Shown here: positions 16,758 to 25,294 of the stretch, in pieces | How the letters are laid out: each line of letters starts with the position of its first letter | Position numbering within the stretch: position 1 is the first letter of the stretch | Assembly (NCBI RefSeq): GCF_002269255.1 | Contig: NZ_CP022823.1 | Span: 744,001-808,000, forward strand | DNA length: 64,000 bases | Direction of reading: 5' to 3' | Origin: Klebsiella quasivariicola | GTDB taxonomy: Bacteria; Pseudomonadota; Gammaproteobacteria; Enterobacterales; Enterobacteriaceae | Notes under the pieces: generated by a model | What the model was told of the DNA's origin: nothing | The model's input: only the letters and a program-made list of their open reading frames with translations | The model's database searches: none | Program-made: the position numbers and the translations under genes

Positions 16758-18011
16758 TCACGCGTTCTGCTGGGCGGCGGCAGGTTGTCTGACGTGTTTG
16801 TATTTGAACAGCGCCACGAAGGCGAAGGCCAGCACCAGCGAATAGCCGGCGAAAATCAGCCACACGCTCTGCCAGTCAGTGATCCCCTCGACGGTAAAGT
16901 GCTCCACTACTTTGCCGCTCACCATCCCACCGAGAATACAGCCGAAGCCGTTGGTCATCATCAGGAACATTCCCTGGGCGCTGGCGCGGATTTCCGGACG
17001 TACCTCTTTCTCAACGAACACCGAACCGGAGATGTTGAAGAAGTCGAAGGCGCAGCCGTAGACGATCATCGACAGCACCAGCAGCACGGTGCCGAACGGC
17101 GTCGGGTCGCCGAAGGCGAACAGGCCGAAGCGCAGCATCCACGCCACGATACTGATAAGCATCACGTTCTTGATGCCGTAGCGGCTAAGGAAGAACGGGA
17201 TAGTCAGGATAAACAGCGTTTCGGAGATCTGCGAGATCGACATCAACACCGAGGCGTGTTCAACGATAAAGCTGCCGGCAAACATCGGATTTTTATCGAA
17301 GCTGTGCAGGAAGGTGTTGCCGAACATGTTAGTGATTTGCAGCTCGGCGCCGAGCATCATCGAGAAGATGAAGAAGATTGCCATGCGTTTGTTTTTAAAC
17401 AGCGCAAAAGCGTTAAGTCCCAGCATCTCCGTCCAGCTTTGATTGCGCTGGGCGTTGGCGACCGGGATCGTCGGCAGCGTCAGGGTGAACAGCGCCAGCA
17501 GGACCGACAGCGTCGCGCCAATGTACAGCTGCATATGGCTCAGTTCAAAGCCGGAGAAGCTCACGCCCCACATGGCGAGGATAAAGCCGATGGTGCCCCA
17601 GATGCGAATTGGCGGGAAATCGGTGACGATATCCAGCCCTGCTGACTGCAGGCGGTAGTAGGAGATGGTGTTGATCAAGCCAAGCGTCGGCATATAGGCC
17701 AGCGAGTTAAGCAGGATCACGAGGAACATCTCGCCCGGCGTGGTGACCTGCGCCGCGAGGTACAGCGTTAACGCGCCGACCAGGTGGCAGATGGCGTATA
17801 CCCATTTAGCACTGATCCACTTATCGGCAACGATACCGAGCAGCGTTGGCATCAGCACTGCGGCGATCCCGAGCGAGCTATACACTGCACCGATAGCCGC
17901 GCCATCAAACTTCAGCGTGACGAACATGTATGAGCCAAGCGTGGTGAGCCAGCTCCCCCAAAGGCAGAACTGCAGGAACGACAATATTTTGAGCTGCAGC
18001 TTAAGATTCAT
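16758..18011 (-). CDS. nupG: Nucleoside:H+ symporter NupG
   Basis: This 417-residue major-facilitator protein has twelve predicted membrane segments and starts MNLKLQLKILSFLQFCLWGSW as in E. coli NupG (418 residues). It imports purine and pyrimidine nucleosides with protons across the inner membrane. The gene is alone and is convergent with speC. Its upstream region contains a palindrome (18037-18057) that could be a DeoR- or CytR-type site, in line with the known control of nupG by these repressors and CRP. No abnormal features. Confidence 0.95.
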   Translation of the reverse strand: MNLKLQLKILSFLQFCLWGSWLTTLGSYMFVTLKFDGAAIGAVYSSLGIAAVLMPTLLGIVADKWISAKWVYAICHLVGALTLYLAAQVTTPGEMFLVILLNSLAYMPTLGLINTISYYRLQSAGLDIVTDFPPIRIWGTIGFILAMWGVSFSGFELSHMQLYIGATLSVLLALFTLTLPTIPVANAQRNQSWTEMLGLNAFALFKNKRMAIFFIFSMMLGAELQITNMFGNTFLHSFDKNPMFAGSFIVEHASVLMSISQISETLFILTIPFFLSRYGIKNVMLISIVAWMLRFGLFAFGDPTPFGTVLLVLSMIVYGCAFDFFNISGSVFVEKEVRPEIRASAQGMFLMMTNGFGCILGGMVSGKVVEHFTVEGITDWQSVWLIFAGYSLVLAFAFVALFKYKHVRQPAAAQQNA

Positions 18012-18036
18012 GTAGATATCCTCACGAATGTGGGCT

Positions 18037-18057
18037 TGTTATGTTTTTAAAATAACA
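18037..18057. promoter_or_regulatory. Palindrome upstream of nupG, possible DeoR/CytR operator
   Basis: TGTTAT (18037-18042) and ATAACA (18052-18057) form an inverted repeat around an AT-rich centre, 26 bp upstream of the nupG start. DeoR recognises TGTTA-type half sites. The assignment rests on this resemblance and on known nupG regulation only. Confidence 0.35.
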
Positions 18058-18163
18058 TTAATGCCGTTATTTTGATGCGATTCTATCATTTGCCAGCTGA
18101 AGGCTTCTGTTAACTGCCGCAGAAAATCGAAAGATATTACAAAGTATGGCGGAGAATAAGCGC

Positions 18164-18186
18164 GGCCTCAGCGCAGGGCTGAGGCC
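18164..18186 (-). terminator. Hairpin downstream of mltC
   Basis: A perfect 9-bp stem, GGCCTCAGC (18164-18172) with GCTGAGGCC (18178-18186), and a 5-nt loop lies just after the mltC stop. The T run on the minus strand is weak. Confidence 0.5.
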
Positions 18187-18199
18187 GGTGACAGGGGGG

Positions 18200-19282
18200 T
18201 TATTTGCGGCGGTAGCTTTTCTGCGCGGTGTTAACCTTATACAGATAGCGGCGTGATTCCGCCGACGGATGGCGGGTGGTCAGGGTCTGGTAGACGTCCC
18301 CTGGCGCCATGCTGTTGATAATATTGGCCGCCTGCACTTTATCGCTGGAGAAGACCCGCAGCACGCTGCCGGCGCCGCCGTTATAGGCAGTGATCACCGC
18401 ATAGCGACGCGAGGTGGGGTTATCGATGCCGGCGAGGTAGACATTGTTCAGCATCGCCAGGTAGGCGGTGCCGGTGTCGATATTATTTGCCGGGTCAAAG
18501 AGATAGCTGCGGCTTGGCAGGCCCGATTTGCCCTGGGAACGGAAGACGTCTCTGCCGGCGCTGTGCTGAACGACCTGCATCAGCCCCATGGCGTCGGCAT
18601 GGCTGACCGCATAGGGGTTGAAAGAGGATTCGGTCTGCATAATCGCGAGGATCAGCGACTCATCAACCCCATACTTACGCGAGGCCTGACGAACCATACC
18701 GAGGTATTTATGCGCACGTTTGTCGAGATGGTTCGGCACCAGGTTGATGGTGATGCTGTAGACCACGCGCAGACCATTGTTGCGGCTCTTCAGACGGGTT
18801 TGCAGCAGGTAATCGGCATAGCGCGCGGCGCGCCACTCCCAGCGAATCGATGCCCCGGTGTTATCGACGACCTGGCCGTAGAGGAATGGCTCTTTGGAGA
18901 TCTGAATATCATCGACGTCAGAGTAGAGGTCAATGGAGTTGGGGTCATCGCCCATCAGCAGCGTTTTGATGATCGCCTGGCGCAGTCGTCCGCGCGGATC
19001 GGTGCCCGCGATGGTCTCGACGGTGATCGTCCCGGCATCAAAGTTGATGTGGCTGCGGGTTTGATATTGATCGGTATATTTAACGTAGTCCTTCGGCCCG
19101 GCGAGCAGGACTTCGTTATACCCCCAAATGTTCTCAATGTTATGGGCAAACTGGCCCATCAGGATATCGAATCCGTTCGTGTCCTTGACCCAGGCCTCGT
19201 TGTATTCGGTGCCTTTTTTATTGGAGCTGGAACACGAAACGAGCAACGGCGCAATCAGCGCGAGCGCTAAGTATTTTTTCAT
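18200..19282 (-). CDS. mltC: Membrane-bound lytic murein transglycosylase C
   Basis: This 360-residue outer-membrane lipoprotein cleaves peptidoglycan glycan strands to 1,6-anhydromuropeptides. The signal sequence MKKYLALALIAPLLVSC ends in a lipobox with the acylated Cys. A DUF3393 region follows, then the SLT domain with the catalytic Glu in AIMQTESSFNPYAVS and the motifs GLMQVV and AYNGG. Two adjacent ATG codons exist (19285, 19282); the second matches the family start MKKYL. The gene follows yggX and mutY on the same strand, the conserved mutY-yggX-mltC operon. Confidence 0.95.
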   Translation of the reverse strand: MKKYLALALIAPLLVSCSSSNKKGTEYNEAWVKDTNGFDILMGQFAHNIENIWGYNEVLLAGPKDYVKYTDQYQTRSHINFDAGTITVETIAGTDPRGRLRQAIIKTLLMGDDPNSIDLYSDVDDIQISKEPFLYGQVVDNTGASIRWEWRAARYADYLLQTRLKSRNNGLRVVYSITINLVPNHLDKRAHKYLGMVRQASRKYGVDESLILAIMQTESSFNPYAVSHADAMGLMQVVQHSAGRDVFRSQGKSGLPSRSYLFDPANNIDTGTAYLAMLNNVYLAGIDNPTSRRYAVITAYNGGAGSVLRVFSSDKVQAANIINSMAPGDVYQTLTTRHPSAESRRYLYKVNTAQKSYRRK

Positions 19283-19330
19283 CATTCCGGGCGTGCGTGT
19301 TGTGTTTGTTTTTAAAAGGCCGCAGGGCCC

Positions 19331-19606
19331 TTACTGTTTTTCCGGCGGCGTGTAGCCTTCGATATGCACGTCTTTCCCTTCAAACAGGAACTGCACCATC
19401 TCCTGCTCCAGCAGCTTGCGGTGCTCCGGGTTCATCATGCTGAGTTTTTTCTCGTTGATCAGCATGGTCTGCTTGTGCTGCCACTGCGCCCAGGCTTCTT
19501 TGGAGATTTCGTTGTAAATGCGCTTACCGAGCTCGCCCGGATAGAGCTGGAAATCCTGGCCGTCCGCTTCACGTTGCAGGAAAGTACAAAAAATGGTTCT
19601 GCTCAT
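19331..19606 (-). CDS. yggX: YggX, Fe(II)-trafficking protein
   Basis: A 91-residue soluble protein of the YggX/DUF2282-like iron-trafficking family, starting MSRTIFCTFLQREADGQDF with the conserved Cys7. It is reported to protect FeS proteins such as MutY against oxidants and belongs to the SoxRS regulon in E. coli. ATG 19606 is chosen because AGAGGA lies about 8 nt upstream; the frame from 19612 adds only two residues. It sits between mutY (28 nt upstream) and mltC, so co-transcription is likely. Confidence 0.95.
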   Translation of the reverse strand: MSRTIFCTFLQREADGQDFQLYPGELGKRIYNEISKEAWAQWQHKQTMLINEKKLSMMNPEHRKLLEQEMVQFLFEGKDVHIEGYTPPEKQ

Positions 19607-19634
19607 AATCAATCCTCTTTGATAGCCGAAAAAT

Positions 19635-20693
19635 TTATACCGGCGTTCCGGCTTTTAACTGTTGCAACAAGCGCTCCACGGGGGCCGCCAGTCCGACCGA
19701 CGGCGGCTGCGCTAAGTTATACCAGAGTGCGTTGCCTTCATCCATGCATGCGCCAGATGAGTGCACTGTAAGCCACATCGGCACAATATCCAGGTGGAAA
19801 TGGCTGAAAGTGTGGCGAAAGGCGGTTAATTGCGTCAGATTATCGGCCTTTATCTGACGCTGCGCCAGCCACTCGCGCAGCCCCGCTTCGTCTGCAAACT
19901 GCGGAAAACAGAATAATCCGCCCCACAAACCCACCGGTGGACGCTGGGAGAGAAACACCTCGTCGCCGTGCTGCATCAGCAGGAAATAGCCAGTGCGTTC
20001 CGGGAGGGTCTGCTTCGGTTTTTTGCCCGGATATTCTGCCCATGAATGATTGGCGTAGGCCACGCAGCCGTTATTCAGCGGGCACAGCTCGCACTTCGGC
20101 TTCGAGCGGGTGCAAACCATTGCCCCGAGATCCATCATCGCCTGGTTGAAGCGCTCAACCCCCTTCGCCGGGGTAACCTCTTCGCTGATGTCCCACAGCC
20201 GTTTTTCCACCTCTTTTTTTCCCGGCCAGCCGCTGACAGCATAGCAGCGGGCGAGCACCCGCTTCACATTACCGTCGAGAATCGGATAATGCTGACCGAG
20301 CGAAAGGGATAAAATCGCCCCCGCCGTTGAGCGCCCGACGCCGGGCAGCGCCGCCACTGCGTCAAAGGTCCGGGGGAATTCCCCGCCGTGCAGTGTGGCG
20401 ACCTGCTGCGCGGCTTTATGTAAATTGCGCGCCCGCGCGTAGTAGCCGAGGCCGGTCCACAGATGCAGCACCTCATCCAGCGGCGCGTTGGCTAAATCAA
20501 CAACCGTGGGGAAACGCGCCATAAAACGTTCAAAATAGGGAATAACCGTGGTGACCTGGGTCTGTTGCAACATCACTTCGGAGAGCCATACTTTGTAGGG
20601 CGTCTTGGCGATTTGCCAGGGCAGGGTTTTACGCCCGTATTTGTCGTACCAGTCCAGAACCTGGGCTGAAAATTGCGTGGCGAGAAAAGTCAA
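19635..20693 (-). CDS. mutY: Adenine DNA glycosylase MutY
   Basis: MutY removes adenine mispaired with 8-oxoguanine. The 352-residue protein has the HhH-GPD fold (LPGVGRSTAGAIL with the catalytic Asp further on in LDGNVKRVL), the [4Fe-4S] cluster cysteines in the spacing C-x6-C-x2-C-x5-C (CTRSKPKCELCPLNNGC), and a C-terminal NUDIX-like domain that reads 8-oxoG. No ATG is near the family start. TTG 20693 has GGAG 7 nt upstream and gives MTFLATQFSAQVLDW, so I use it. The frame remains open to 21107 only because it runs antisense to trmB. Confidence 0.94.
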   Translation of the reverse strand: MTFLATQFSAQVLDWYDKYGRKTLPWQIAKTPYKVWLSEVMLQQTQVTTVIPYFERFMARFPTVVDLANAPLDEVLHLWTGLGYYARARNLHKAAQQVATLHGGEFPRTFDAVAALPGVGRSTAGAILSLSLGQHYPILDGNVKRVLARCYAVSGWPGKKEVEKRLWDISEEVTPAKGVERFNQAMMDLGAMVCTRSKPKCELCPLNNGCVAYANHSWAEYPGKKPKQTLPERTGYFLLMQHGDEVFLSQRPPVGLWGGLFCFPQFADEAGLREWLAQRQIKADNLTQLTAFRHTFSHFHLDIVPMWLTVHSSGACMDEGNALWYNLAQPPSVGLAAPVERLLQQLKAGTPV

Positions 20694-20829
20694 AGCTACG
20701 GCTCCGGGATCGCGATTACAGGGTGGCAGATTGCAGCACAAGGGCGAGTGGCTGTAAACCCTTGCATCCGCCGGGTAACTTTGGATAATGCCCGTTTTCC
20801 GAACACATTCACAAGCAGACCAAACTTTT

Positions 20830-21549
20830 ATGAAAAACGACGTCATCTCTCCGGAATTTGATGAAAACGGCCGTCCGCTGCGCCGTATTCGTAGCTTCGT
20901 CCGTCGCCAGGGTCGCCTGACGAAAGGGCAGCAGCATGCGCTGGATAACATTTGGCCGGTGATGGGCGTTGAATTCAACGATGCGCCGCTCGATTTCGCC
21001 GCCCTGTTTGGCCGTGACGCGCCGGTCACCCTCGAGATTGGCTTCGGCATGGGCGCCTCGCTGGTGGCGATGGCAAAAGCCAAACCGGAACAGAATTTCC
21101 TCGGCATTGAAGTACACTCGCCGGGCGTCGGCGCATGCCTGGCTTCTGCGGAAGAAGAAGGCGTACAAAATCTGCGCGTAATGTGTCACGATGCGGTGGA
21201 AGTGCTGCACACTATGATCCCGGATAACTCGCTGAATATGGTGCAACTGTTTTTCCCTGATCCGTGGCATAAAGCGCGCCATAATAAACGTCGTATCGTG
21301 CAGCCGCCTTTCGCTGAGCTGGTGAAAAGCAAGCTGAAGCTTGGCGGTGTCTTCCATATGGCGACCGACTGGGAAGCCTATGCCGTGCATATGCTGGAAG
21401 TCATGTCCTCGCTGGAAGGTTATCGTAACCAGTCGGCAAGCAACGATTATGTACCGCGCCCGGAATCGCGCCCGGTAACCAAATTTGAACAGCGTGGCCA
21501 TCGTCTCGGCCACGGCGTATGGGACTTAATGTTCGAGAGGGTGAAATAA
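20830..21549 (+). CDS. trmB: tRNA (guanine-N7-)-methyltransferase
   Basis: This 239-residue enzyme makes m7G46 in tRNAs using S-adenosylmethionine. The SAM-binding loop LEIGFGMGASLV, the motif FLGIEVHSPGVG and the substrate-side motif FFPDPWHKARHNKRR are visible. ATG 20830 gives the family start MKNDVISPEFDENGRPL. It is divergent from mutY, and its stop overlaps the start of yggL (TAATG), so the two genes are translationally coupled. Length equals the E. coli protein. Confidence 0.96.
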   Translation: MKNDVISPEFDENGRPLRRIRSFVRRQGRLTKGQQHALDNIWPVMGVEFNDAPLDFAALFGRDAPVTLEIGFGMGASLVAMAKAKPEQNFLGIEVHSPGVGACLASAEEEGVQNLRVMCHDAVEVLHTMIPDNSLNMVQLFFPDPWHKARHNKRRIVQPPFAELVKSKLKLGGVFHMATDWEAYAVHMLEVMSSLEGYRNQSASNDYVPRPESRPVTKFEQRGHRLGHGVWDLMFERVK

Positions 21550-21875
21550 TGGCCAAGAATCGTAGCCGTCGTCTGCGTAAAAAAATGCATATCGATGAGT
21601 TTCAGGAGTTAGGTTTCTCCGTCGCCTGGCGTTTCCCGGAAGGGACCAGCGAAGAGCAGATCGACCAGACGGTCAACGATCTGATCGAAGAGGTGATTGA
21701 GCCGAACAAGCTGGCCTTCGACGGCAGCGGCTATCTCTCCTGGGAAGGGCTCATCTGCATGCAGGAGATCGGTAAATGCACCGAAGAGCATCAGGCCATC
21801 GTACGCAAATGGCTGGAAGCGCGTAAGTTAGAGGATGTGCGCACCAGCGAACTTTTTGACGTCTGGTGGGACTAA
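21549..21875 (+). CDS. yggL: YggL, DUF469 protein
   Basis: This 108-residue protein of the DUF469 family begins MAKNRSRRLRKKMHIDEFQE, a basic N-terminus followed by an acidic body, and closes SELFDVWWD as in E. coli YggL. The family has been linked to 50S ribosomal subunit association; this is from family knowledge, not visible here. The start overlaps the trmB stop by one base and a terminator follows the stop directly, so trmB-yggL form a closed two-gene operon. Confidence 0.93.
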   Translation: MAKNRSRRLRKKMHIDEFQELGFSVAWRFPEGTSEEQIDQTVNDLIEEVIEPNKLAFDGSGYLSWEGLICMQEIGKCTEEHQAIVRKWLEARKLEDVRTSELFDVWWD

Positions 21876-21885
21876 GTTTGACAAG

Positions 21886-21909
21886 GGTCGGCAATTGCCG
21901 GCCCGTTTT
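21886..21909 (+). terminator. Terminator of trmB-yggL
   Basis: GGTCGGCAATTGCCGGCC (21886-21903) is a self-complementary stem followed by CGTTTTG, 10 nt after the yggL stop. Confidence 0.75.
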
Positions 21910-21925
21910 GTCTTAAGGGAGTTTT

Positions 21926-22645
21926 ATGATGCGTAAAACGCTGCTGGCGGTGGCGCTCTCCGTCACCGCTTTGTCTGCCCATGCGGACTACCAGTGTAGC
22001 GTCACGCCGCGTGACGATGTGATCCTCAGCCCGCAGCAGGTCCAGGTGAAAGGGGAAAATGGCGATCTGGTGATAAAGCCGGACGGCAATTTGACCTTTA
22101 ACGGCAAGGCCTATGCGCTCAGCGCCGCCCAGCGCGAGCAGGCGCAGGATTATCAGGCCAGTCTGCGCAGCAGCCTGCCGTGGATTGACGAAGGCGCGCG
22201 TTCGCGAGTCGAAAAAAGCCGTAAGGCGCTGGATAAAATCATTACCGAACAGGTTGGCGCCAACAGCAGCATGCATGGTCGCCTGACCAAGCTGGACGCG
22301 CAGCTCAAAGAGCAGATGAACCGCATCATTGAGCGCCGCAGCGATGGCCTGACCTTCCATTATAAAGCCATCGACCAGGTGCGCGCCGACGGCCAGCAGC
22401 TGGTGAATCAGGCGATGGGCGGCATTCTGCAGGACAGCATTAACGAGATGGGGGCGAAAGCGGTGCTTAAAGGCGGCGGTAACCCGCTGCAGGGCATTCT
22501 CGGCAGTCTCGGCGGCCTGCAAACGGCGATTCAGGATGAATGGAAAAACCAGGAGGCCGATTTCCAGCAGTTTGGTAAGGACGTCTGCAGCCGGGTTGTC
22601 TCGCTGGAAGATAGCCGGAAATCGCTGGTTGGCTCGCTGAAATAA
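21926..22645 (+). CDS. yggN: YggN, DUF2884 periplasmic protein
   Basis: This 239-residue protein begins with a typical signal peptide (MMRKTLLAVALSVTALSAHA, cleavage after AHA predicted), followed by DYQCSVTP and a long amphipathic helical body of the DUF2884 family. The function is unknown. GGGAG lies at a good distance before ATG 21926; ATG 21929 is an alternative. It has its own flanking hairpins and is convergent with hemW. Location is inferred as periplasmic. Confidence 0.9.
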   Translation: MMRKTLLAVALSVTALSAHADYQCSVTPRDDVILSPQQVQVKGENGDLVIKPDGNLTFNGKAYALSAAQREQAQDYQASLRSSLPWIDEGARSRVEKSRKALDKIITEQVGANSSMHGRLTKLDAQLKEQMNRIIERRSDGLTFHYKAIDQVRADGQQLVNQAMGGILQDSINEMGAKAVLKGGGNPLQGILGSLGGLQTAIQDEWKNQEADFQQFGKDVCSRVVSLEDSRKSLVGSLK

Positions 22646-22652
22646 TGACATG

Positions 22653-22680
22653 GCGGTCCGCTTGCCGGCAGGACCGCTTC
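22653..22680 (+). terminator. Hairpin after yggN
   Basis: GCGGTCC (22653-22659) pairs with GGACCGC (22671-22677), followed by TTCTGCGTTT. It sits between convergent yggN and hemW and probably ends yggN transcription. Confidence 0.55.
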
Positions 22681-22685
22681 TGCGT

Positions 22686-23822
22686 TTACTCGTTCAGAAA
22701 TAACTCAAGCAGGGAATTCAAAAACAGCTTACCGTGTTCGGTGATCTGCCAGTTCTGCTCATCTTCATGCAGATAGCCCTGGGCTATCGCCGCTTCCAGC
22801 TGCGGGCGGATCGCCGCTTCCTCAAGACCGGTATAGCGTCTGAATTCGTCGCGCGGTGCGGCCTCCAGCAGGCGGAAACGGTTCATAAAGAACTCAAACG
22901 GTTTATCCGCGTCTTCCACATCATGCTGACGCTCGAGGTAACGGCCTTCCATATACCCCCGCGGGTGGCGGGTTTTGGCGGTACGCAGGATGCGTCCGTC
23001 AGGGAAGGTGATCTTGCCGTGCGCGCCGCAGCCGATGCCGAGGTAGTCGCCAAAGCGCCAGTAGTTGAGATTATGCTGACACTGGAAGCCCGGCTTAGCG
23101 TAAGCGGACGTCTCGTAATGCTGATAGCCGGCGGCGCTCAGCAGCTGATGCCCCTGCTCGAAAATATCCCATAGCGCGTCGTCATCCGGCAGCACCGGCG
23201 GCCGTGAGCCGAACAAGGTGTTCGGCTCAATGGTCAGCTGGTACCACGACAGGTGCGGCGGGTTGAGGGCAATGGCCTGACGCAGATCGTCCAGCGCCTC
23301 CTCCAGCGACTGGTCCGGCAGGCCGTGCATCAGGTCAAGATTGAAGCTGCGCAGGCCGAGCCCGCTGGCGAGACGTGCGGCGCGCTTGGCCTCTTCAGGG
23401 CCATGGATCCGTCCCAGGCGCTGCAGCTTTGGTTCACTGAAGCTTTGGACGCCGATGGAGATGCGGTTCACCCCGGCGCGCTGGTAATCAACGAAGCGAT
23501 CGGCCTCCACGGTGCCCGGGTTGGCTTCCATGGTGATTTCCGCCCCGGCGGCCAGCGGCAGGCAGGCGCGGACGCCATCGAGCAGGGTTTGCATGGCCGG
23601 GCCGGACAGCAGACTTGGCGTACCGCCGCCGATAAAAATCGTGCCTATTTCCCGTCCCTGGGCATATTGCGCATCGGCCTGCAGGTCGTTCAGCAGATGC
23701 TGGACGTAATCGTCATGCGGCACCTCGCCTTTCAGCGCATGCGAATTAAAGTCGCAGTACGGACATTTCTGCACGCACCAGGGAATATGGATATAGAGAC
23801 TCAGCGGCGGCAAATTAGCCAT
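22686..23822 (-). CDS. hemW: Radical SAM protein HemW (heme chaperone, HemN-like)
   Basis: This 378-residue radical-SAM protein has the cluster motif CVQKCPYC at the N-terminus (about residues 16-23), GGGTPSLL for SAM binding and a C-terminal HemN-type domain. HemW was long annotated as an oxygen-independent coproporphyrinogen oxidase but acts as a heme chaperone; it lacks the HemN-type N-terminal extension, in agreement. It overlaps rdgB by 8 nt on the same strand, as in E. coli, and is the last gene of the yggS-yggT-yggU-rdgB-hemW run. Confidence 0.94.
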   Translation of the reverse strand: MANLPPLSLYIHIPWCVQKCPYCDFNSHALKGEVPHDDYVQHLLNDLQADAQYAQGREIGTIFIGGGTPSLLSGPAMQTLLDGVRACLPLAAGAEITMEANPGTVEADRFVDYQRAGVNRISIGVQSFSEPKLQRLGRIHGPEEAKRAARLASGLGLRSFNLDLMHGLPDQSLEEALDDLRQAIALNPPHLSWYQLTIEPNTLFGSRPPVLPDDDALWDIFEQGHQLLSAAGYQHYETSAYAKPGFQCQHNLNYWRFGDYLGIGCGAHGKITFPDGRILRTAKTRHPRGYMEGRYLERQHDVEDADKPFEFFMNRFRLLEAAPRDEFRRYTGLEEAAIRPQLEAAIAQGYLHEDEQNWQITEHGKLFLNSLLELFLNE

Positions 23823-24408
23823 TACGTAATGCTTCCAGTAACAGTTTCAGCGCTTGCCCACGATGGGAAATGGCGCTCTTTTCTTCACGGCTCAGTTCGG
23901 CCGCGGTTTTCCCTTCTGACGGGACGAAGAAGATCGGATCGTAGCCGAAGCCACCCGTACCGGCGGCTTGTCGGGTGATTACCCCAGGCCAGCTGCCGTG
24001 GCACACCAGCGGCGTGGGATCTTCGGCATGGCGCAGATAGACCAGCACGCAGTGGAACTGCGCCTGACGCTGGTCGTCCGGCACGTCCTTTAACGCGTCG
24101 AGCAGCTTCTCAAGATTCTGCTGGTCGCTGGCGTCGACGCCGGAATAGCGGGCGGAGTAAATACCCGGCGCGCCGCCAAGCGCATCGACGGCCAGACCGG
24201 AATCGTCGGCGATGGCCGGCAGGCCGGTGATCTGCGCCGCGTGACGCGCTTTCAGAATCGCGTTTTCAATAAAGGTCAGGCCGGTCTCTTCCGCAGAGTC
24301 CACGCCCAGCTCGGTCTGAGCGACGATATCGAGACCAAAATCTTCCAGCAGCGAGGCCAGTTCGCGCACTTTACCGGCGTTGCCGGTAGCGAGGACGACT
24401 TTTTGCAT
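23815..24408 (-). CDS. rdgB: dITP/XTP pyrophosphatase RdgB
   Basis: RdgB hydrolyses dITP, ITP, dXTP and XTP to monophosphates and so keeps deaminated purines out of DNA. The 197-residue protein has the Ham1 signature: the N-terminal VVLATGNAGKVREL binding loop, the metal residues in ETGLTFIENA, IADDSGLAVDALGGAPG, and the C-terminal SHRGQAL. The length matches E. coli. It lies 12 nt after yggU and overlaps hemW, so it belongs to one operon with them. Confidence 0.96.
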   Translation of the reverse strand: MQKVVLATGNAGKVRELASLLEDFGLDIVAQTELGVDSAEETGLTFIENAILKARHAAQITGLPAIADDSGLAVDALGGAPGIYSARYSGVDASDQQNLEKLLDALKDVPDDQRQAQFHCVLVYLRHAEDPTPLVCHGSWPGVITRQAAGTGGFGYDPIFFVPSEGKTAAELSREEKSAISHRGQALKLLLEALRNG

Positions 24409-24420
24409 GATGAATCCTGT

Positions 24421-24711
24421 TTATTCAGTTAGCGCCGCGACCGCAGTCGGGATCTGTTGTGGGGCGATGATTTTAACTTGCTTATGGCGGCCCAGCTCGC
24501 CTTTTTCAATCAGAACCTGGCTTTTGGCGACGCGGAACTGTTTGGCGAGAAATTTCACCAGGTGGGCATTGGCCTGGCCATCAACGGGCGGGGCGGTAAT
24601 GGCGACTTTAAGCTCGTCGCCATGTACGCCCACGATGCTATCGCGGCTGGCCTTAGGCTGAATGTACAGCCTCAGCACCAGCCCGTCAGCGCAGGGTTCA
24701 ACGGCACTCAT
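24421..24711 (-). CDS. yggU: YggU, DUF167 protein
   Basis: This 96-residue protein of the DUF167 (UPF0235) family contains the characteristic LYIQPKASRDSIVG and PPVDGQANAHLVKFLAKQF segments. The function is not known. ATG 24711 is chosen because it overlaps the yggT stop as ATGA and gives the family start MSAV. The frame from 24723 would only add four residues. Operon with yggT and rdgB. Confidence 0.92.
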   Translation of the reverse strand: MSAVEPCADGLVLRLYIQPKASRDSIVGVHGDELKVAITAPPVDGQANAHLVKFLAKQFRVAKSQVLIEKGELGRHKQVKIIAPQQIPTAVAALTE

Positions 24712-25274
24712 AGCGCCATCCACAGCCCCGGCAGCAGCACGTTACCGGTAGCCTGCAGCACCTCGGCGACGCCCATATTGATCACGTACAGCAGCAGCAC
24801 CAGCACCATCGGTGAGAAATCGATACCGCCCATCGACGGCAGCAGGTTGCGGATAGGGCGCAGCAGCGGGTCAGCCAGCTGCATCAGCACGTACTCCACC
24901 GGGCTGCGGCCCTGGCTGACCCAGCTCATGATCGCCATCAACAGCAGCACCCAGAAGATCAACGAGCCGATGGTTTTCAGCAGAATAAGCAGGGCGGAGA
25001 TCCAGATGATCGGCTGGAAAGTGATCACCATAAACAGCACGATCGCTTTGATAACGCAGAGAATAAATGCCACCAGCAGCGAGGCGCTGTCAATCGGCCC
25101 CATTGCCGGGATAATCCGGCGCAGCGGTCCGACAATCGGCTGCGTGGCCTTCACCACAAATTGCGAAAACGGGTTGTAAAAGTCGCAGCGCGCCCACTGC
25201 ATCCAGACGCGTAACAACACGACCATCGTGTAAAGCTCAATGACCGTTGAAAGCAGGAAAGTCAACGTCTTCAT
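24708..25274 (-). CDS. yggT: YggT, inner-membrane protein
   Basis: This 188-residue protein has two YGGT repeats, each with two membrane segments and the motif DFYNPFSQFVVKATQPIVGPL or its second form LADPLLRPIRNLLPSMGG. In E. coli it has been linked to osmotic or ion stress tolerance; its relatives act in division-site and plastid membrane assembly. It follows yggS after 20 nt and overlaps yggU by ATGA. Standard length. Confidence 0.93.
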   Translation of the reverse strand: MKTLTFLLSTVIELYTMVVLLRVWMQWARCDFYNPFSQFVVKATQPIVGPLRRIIPAMGPIDSASLLVAFILCVIKAIVLFMVITFQPIIWISALLILLKTIGSLIFWVLLLMAIMSWVSQGRSPVEYVLMQLADPLLRPIRNLLPSMGGIDFSPMVLVLLLYVINMGVAEVLQATGNVLLPGLWMAL

Positions 25275-25294
25275 GGCGTTCCTCAGATTCCTTA

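Noticed and set aside
20694..21107. N-terminal extension of MutY
   Set aside because: The extra frame runs antisense to trmB and is not part of the MutY family; a TTG start with GGAG fits the family length.
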